From: Acidobacteriota bacterium
Lineage (GTDB): Bacteria; Acidobacteriota; Terriglobia; Bryobacterales; Bryobacteraceae
Direction of reading: 5' to 3'
NCBI GenBank assembly: GCA_003223065.1
Contig: QHXU01000033.1
Span: 35,807 to 41,881 of the forward strand
DNA: 6,075 bases
Shown piece by piece: positions 4,074-6,075 of the stretch (the first letter of the stretch is position 1; each line of letters starts with the position of its first letter). Made by a program: the position numbers and the translations under genes. The notes beneath the pieces are model-generated. The model saw only the letters and a list, made by a program, of their open reading frames with translations. It did no database searches and was not told the DNA's origin.

Positions 4074-6075
4074 GTGCGGCGATTCGAGTGCGACGTCTGC
4101 ATTATCGGCGGCGGCATTACCGCGGCGATGCTCGCAGAAAAGCTGAGCGAGTTGAAGCCCGGCCTCGCCATTACGGTGGTCGAGGCCGGGAAATCGATTT
4201 TCGACTTCGAAAACCGCCAAGAATACCGCAAGCGATTTGCCGCTTATGGCGAGAATCCATGGCCCGAAGATTTCATCGAGGACCAATCAGCGAAGGGGAT
4301 CATTTCGCGCACCATGGCGGTGGGCGGGTCCGCGCTGCACTGGGGCGGCACGTGCAACCGGTTCAGCGTGGAGGATCTGAGGCTGAAGTCGATGTACGGC
4401 CTGGCTGTCGATTGGCCGATCGAGTGGGCGGAACTCGAGCGTTATTACTGCGAGGCGGAGCAGCGCCTGGGAGTTTCGGGCGAGCCCGGGCCGTTTCCGG
4501 AGGACAAGCGGTCCGAACCGTACCCAATGCGGCCGATGCCGCTCAGCCATAATCTTCGCGAGCTGAAAACGTGGGCGGAAAAGAGCGGGATTCCGTTCTG
4601 GGGGACACCGCAGGCTAAGAATACGGTGCCGTACGGCGGGCGGCAACAATGCATCCGCTGCAACACGTGCTCTATATGCCCCACGGGTGCGCGGTATTCG
4701 CCGGATTTTACGTTCAAGCAACTATTGGAGCGGAAAAAGATCGCGCTGCATGAGCAGACGCTGGTCCGGAAGTTGGTGCTTCACGCTGGGAAATCCACGG
4801 TGGCGCTTGCGCAGGCAGTGGACCGGCGGAATCCGGATGAGGCGGTAGAGTATCGCGCCAGGCAATTCGTGCTCGCGGCGGGTTATACGTGGAGTCCGCA
4901 TTTGCTTCTGCTGTCGGGACTGGCGAACCGGTCCGGGCACGTCGGCCGTTACATGAACGGGCACGCGTTCCTTTCGGCGCAGATCGAGTTGGACGCCAAA
5001 ATCTATCCGGGGATGAACGAACAGTACGGATTGGTCTCCCGGCGGTTCTTTCGTTGTCCACCGGACAAGCCGTTCGTCCGGCACGACCTGCGGATCTGGG
5101 AATCGAGCGCGGGGCGGCAGCCGAGGCTGCGCTCCGATGATGGGCGGTTGCTGCTGGGCGATGCTCTGCTGGCGGACTGGCGCTCGAGGGCGCAACGAGG
5201 CGCGGCGCGGGTGCGCGCGTACTACGACGTGCATCCGTCGAAGGAGAGCACACTGACCCTGGATGAAGCCGTGAAAAATCGATATGGAGATCCGATGCCG
5301 AAGATCGAGCATAAACTCGACGAGGCAAGCATGGCGCGGCGGCCCGCCGCTCGGAAACACATCCTTGATATTTTCGGGCAGTTGGCGAAGGCCAACAGTG
5401 CGAAGATTCTCTCCACTAGCGACGGCAGCTATCTGGACCATCCGGCCGGCGGGTGCCGGATGGGCAATGATCCGTCAACGAGTGTCTGCGACAGCTACGG
5501 CCGCACGCACGATCACGAAAACCTGTTCGTAGTGGGAGCGCCGACGCTGCCGACGGCGGGCTGCACCAACGGCACGCTGACGTTCGTGGCGTTGACGCTG
5601 CGCTCGGCCGCGCGGATCGTGGCGATGCTGGCGTTCGCGCTGTGTGCCGCCGGGCTTCGTGCGCAACAATGGCCGGTATACGGCAATGATCCGGGCGGAT
5701 CGAAATATTCGCCGCTCGATCAGATTAATCGTTCGAATGTCGGAGGGCTGAAGCCGGCCTGGGAGTGGAAGACCGGCGAGAGTCCGATCGAGCAGTACAA
5801 GACGTTTCCGGGCGTGTTCCAGGCGACGCCGATCATGATCGACGGAGTGCTGTATTTGAGCACTCCCTACAATCGCGTGGTCGCGCTGGACTCGGAGACG
5901 GGGCGCGAGTTGTGGAGCTACGATCCGAAAGCGTACGAAGACGGCCAGCCGCCGAACGGCACCGGGTTCGTTCACAGAGGCGTGGCTGCGTGGCGCGATG
6001 GAGCGAAGCTTCGGATCTTTATCAACAGCCGCTACCGGCTGATCTGCCTGGACGCGGAAACAGGCCAGCCCGTTC
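4074..6075 (+). CDS. GMC flavin oxidoreductase fused in frame to a PQQ-dependent dehydrogenase, 3' end outside window
   Basis: One frame is open from GTG 4074 to the right edge (667 codons). Residues 1 to about 515 are a complete GMC oxidoreductase: FAD Rossmann loop IIGGGITAA (10-18) with Glu37 ending strand 2 (VVEAG), GGSALHWGG, a Cys cluster CIRCNTCSIC (193-202), AAGYTWSPHLLLLSG, HPAGGCRMG with presumed catalytic His456, and TAGCTNGTLTF with Asn499. It lacks an N-terminal signal. Without a stop the chain continues through a hydrophobic stretch (about 516-530, VAMLAFALCAAGLRA) into WPVYGNDPGGSKYSPLDQIN, FQATPIMIDGVLYLSTPYNR and VALDSETGRELWSYDP, the N-terminus of a PQQ-dependent dehydrogenase of the membrane glucose-dehydrogenase-like type. 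The two domains are normally separate proteins. FAD would oxidise a sugar or alcohol carbon; the propeller would hold PQQ and Ca2+ in the periplasm. Start choice rests on GAGG 5 bases upstream. A lost stop codon through sequence error is the main alternative. Confidence 0.88.
   Translation, partial: MRRFECDVCIIGGGITAAMLAEKLSELKPGLAITVVEAGKSIFDFENRQEYRKRFAAYGENPWPEDFIEDQSAKGIISRTMAVGGSALHWGGTCNRFSVEDLRLKSMYGLAVDWPIEWAELERYYCEAEQRLGVSGEPGPFPEDKRSEPYPMRPMPLSHNLRELKTWAEKSGIPFWGTPQAKNTVPYGGRQQCIRCNTCSICPTGARYSPDFTFKQLLERKKIALHEQTLVRKLVLHAGKSTVALAQAVDRRNPDEAVEYRARQFVLAAGYTWSPHLLLLSGLANRSGHVGRYMNGHAFLSAQIELDAKIYPGMNEQYGLVSRRFFRCPPDKPFVRHDLRIWESSAGRQPRLRSDDGRLLLGDALLADWRSRAQRGAARVRAYYDVHPSKESTLTLDEAVKNRYGDPMPKIEHKLDEASMARRPAARKHILDIFGQLAKANSAKILSTSDGSYLDHPAGGCRMGNDPSTSVCDSYGRTHDHENLFVVGAPTLPTAGCTNGTLTFVALTLRSAARIVAMLAFALCAAGLRAQQWPVYGNDPGGSKYSPLDQINRSNVGGLKPAWEWKTGESPIEQYKTFPGVFQATPIMIDGVLYLSTPYNRVVALDSETGRELWSYDPKAYEDGQPPNGTGFVHRGVAAWRDGAKLRIFINSRYRLICLDAETGQPV
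4650..4679 (+). other. Four-cysteine cluster motif in the GMC domain
   Basis: Codons for Cys193, 196, 199 and 202 give C-x2-C-x2-C-x2-C followed by Pro. The spacing resembles a ferredoxin-type iron-sulfur motif. Characterised FAD glucose and fructose dehydrogenase catalytic subunits carry a [3Fe-4S] cluster at a comparable Cys-rich segment ending in CP, though with different spacing. Binding of a cluster here is inferred. Confidence 0.5.
5619..5669 (+). other. Internal signal-peptide-like segment at the GMC/quinoprotein junction
   Basis: Residues about 516-532 read VAMLAFALCAAGLRAQQ and are preceded by the basic stretch TLRSAARI. Charge, a hydrophobic core and LRA-QQ look like a complete Sec signal peptide with a cleavage site, as if the start of a once separate quinoprotein (possible ATG at 5625) had been joined to the GMC gene. 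In the present frame it could act as an uncleaved anchor, a cleaved internal signal, or simply a linker. Confidence 0.6.

Noticed and set aside
4714..5441. Two long minus-strand open frames (204 and 239 codons) opposite the GMC gene
   Set aside because: They are Arg/Pro/Ala-rich without motifs and lie opposite a clearly recognised GMC domain.
5475..5975. A 166-codon minus-strand open frame across the fusion junction
   Set aside because: It is antisense to well-conserved GMC and quinoprotein motifs and has no recognisable content.
5625..6075. Quinoprotein as a separate gene starting at ATG 5625
   Set aside because: The upstream GMC frame has no stop and is the same frame, so as sequenced the GMC must read into it. 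Internal initiation or a lost stop cannot be excluded.

Overview
The window looks like bacterial DNA of fairly high GC, most plausibly from an acidobacterium of the Solibacter/Bryobacter type. I infer this from the gene content: PQQ-type beta-propeller proteins, a GMC oxidoreductase paired with a gluconate-dehydrogenase subunit-3-like protein, a DUF6526 protein and a Tat-exported amidohydrolase. Nothing in the window proves the taxonomy.

Layout: two gene sets diverge from a short control region at about 1539-1662. Leftwards (minus strand) lie a CurA/PTGR1-type NAD(P)H-dependent oxidoreductase (534-1538) and, 7 bp downstream, a secreted PQQ-like beta-propeller protein that runs off the left edge (1-526). 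Rightwards (plus strand) is a tightly packed series: a Tat-exported amidohydrolase (1663-3120), a two-helix DUF6526 membrane protein (3125-3559, 4-bp gap), a gluconate-dehydrogenase subunit-3-like protein (3556-4071, GTGA overlap), and a very large ORF that starts with GTG at 4074 (2-bp gap, good Shine-Dalgarno) and is still open at the right edge.

The last ORF is the most unusual element. Its first ~515 codons form a complete FAD-dependent GMC oxidoreductase, with Rossmann motif, Cys cluster, catalytic His and C-terminal Asn. Without a stop or frame change it then runs through a signal-peptide-like hydrophobic segment into the N-terminus of a PQQ-dependent dehydrogenase. This looks like a natural fusion of a flavin sugar/alcohol dehydrogenase to a quinoprotein dehydrogenase, two enzymes usually encoded by separate genes. 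A sequence error that removed a stop is the main alternative.

Working model (inference): the plus-strand genes encode an envelope oxidation module. The subunit-3-like protein would be the small partner, possibly the Tat carrier, of the GMC domain. The attached quinoprotein would be a second periplasmic dehydrogenase acting on the same or the next substrate. The amidohydrolase would open or decarboxylate a related compound, and the minus-strand reductase would handle an unsaturated carbonyl in the cytoplasm. The substrate cannot be read from the sequence. Coding sequence fills almost the whole window; the only sizeable non-coding stretch is the 124-bp divergent region. I saw no RNA genes, insertion sequences, CRISPR arrays or convincing terminators.
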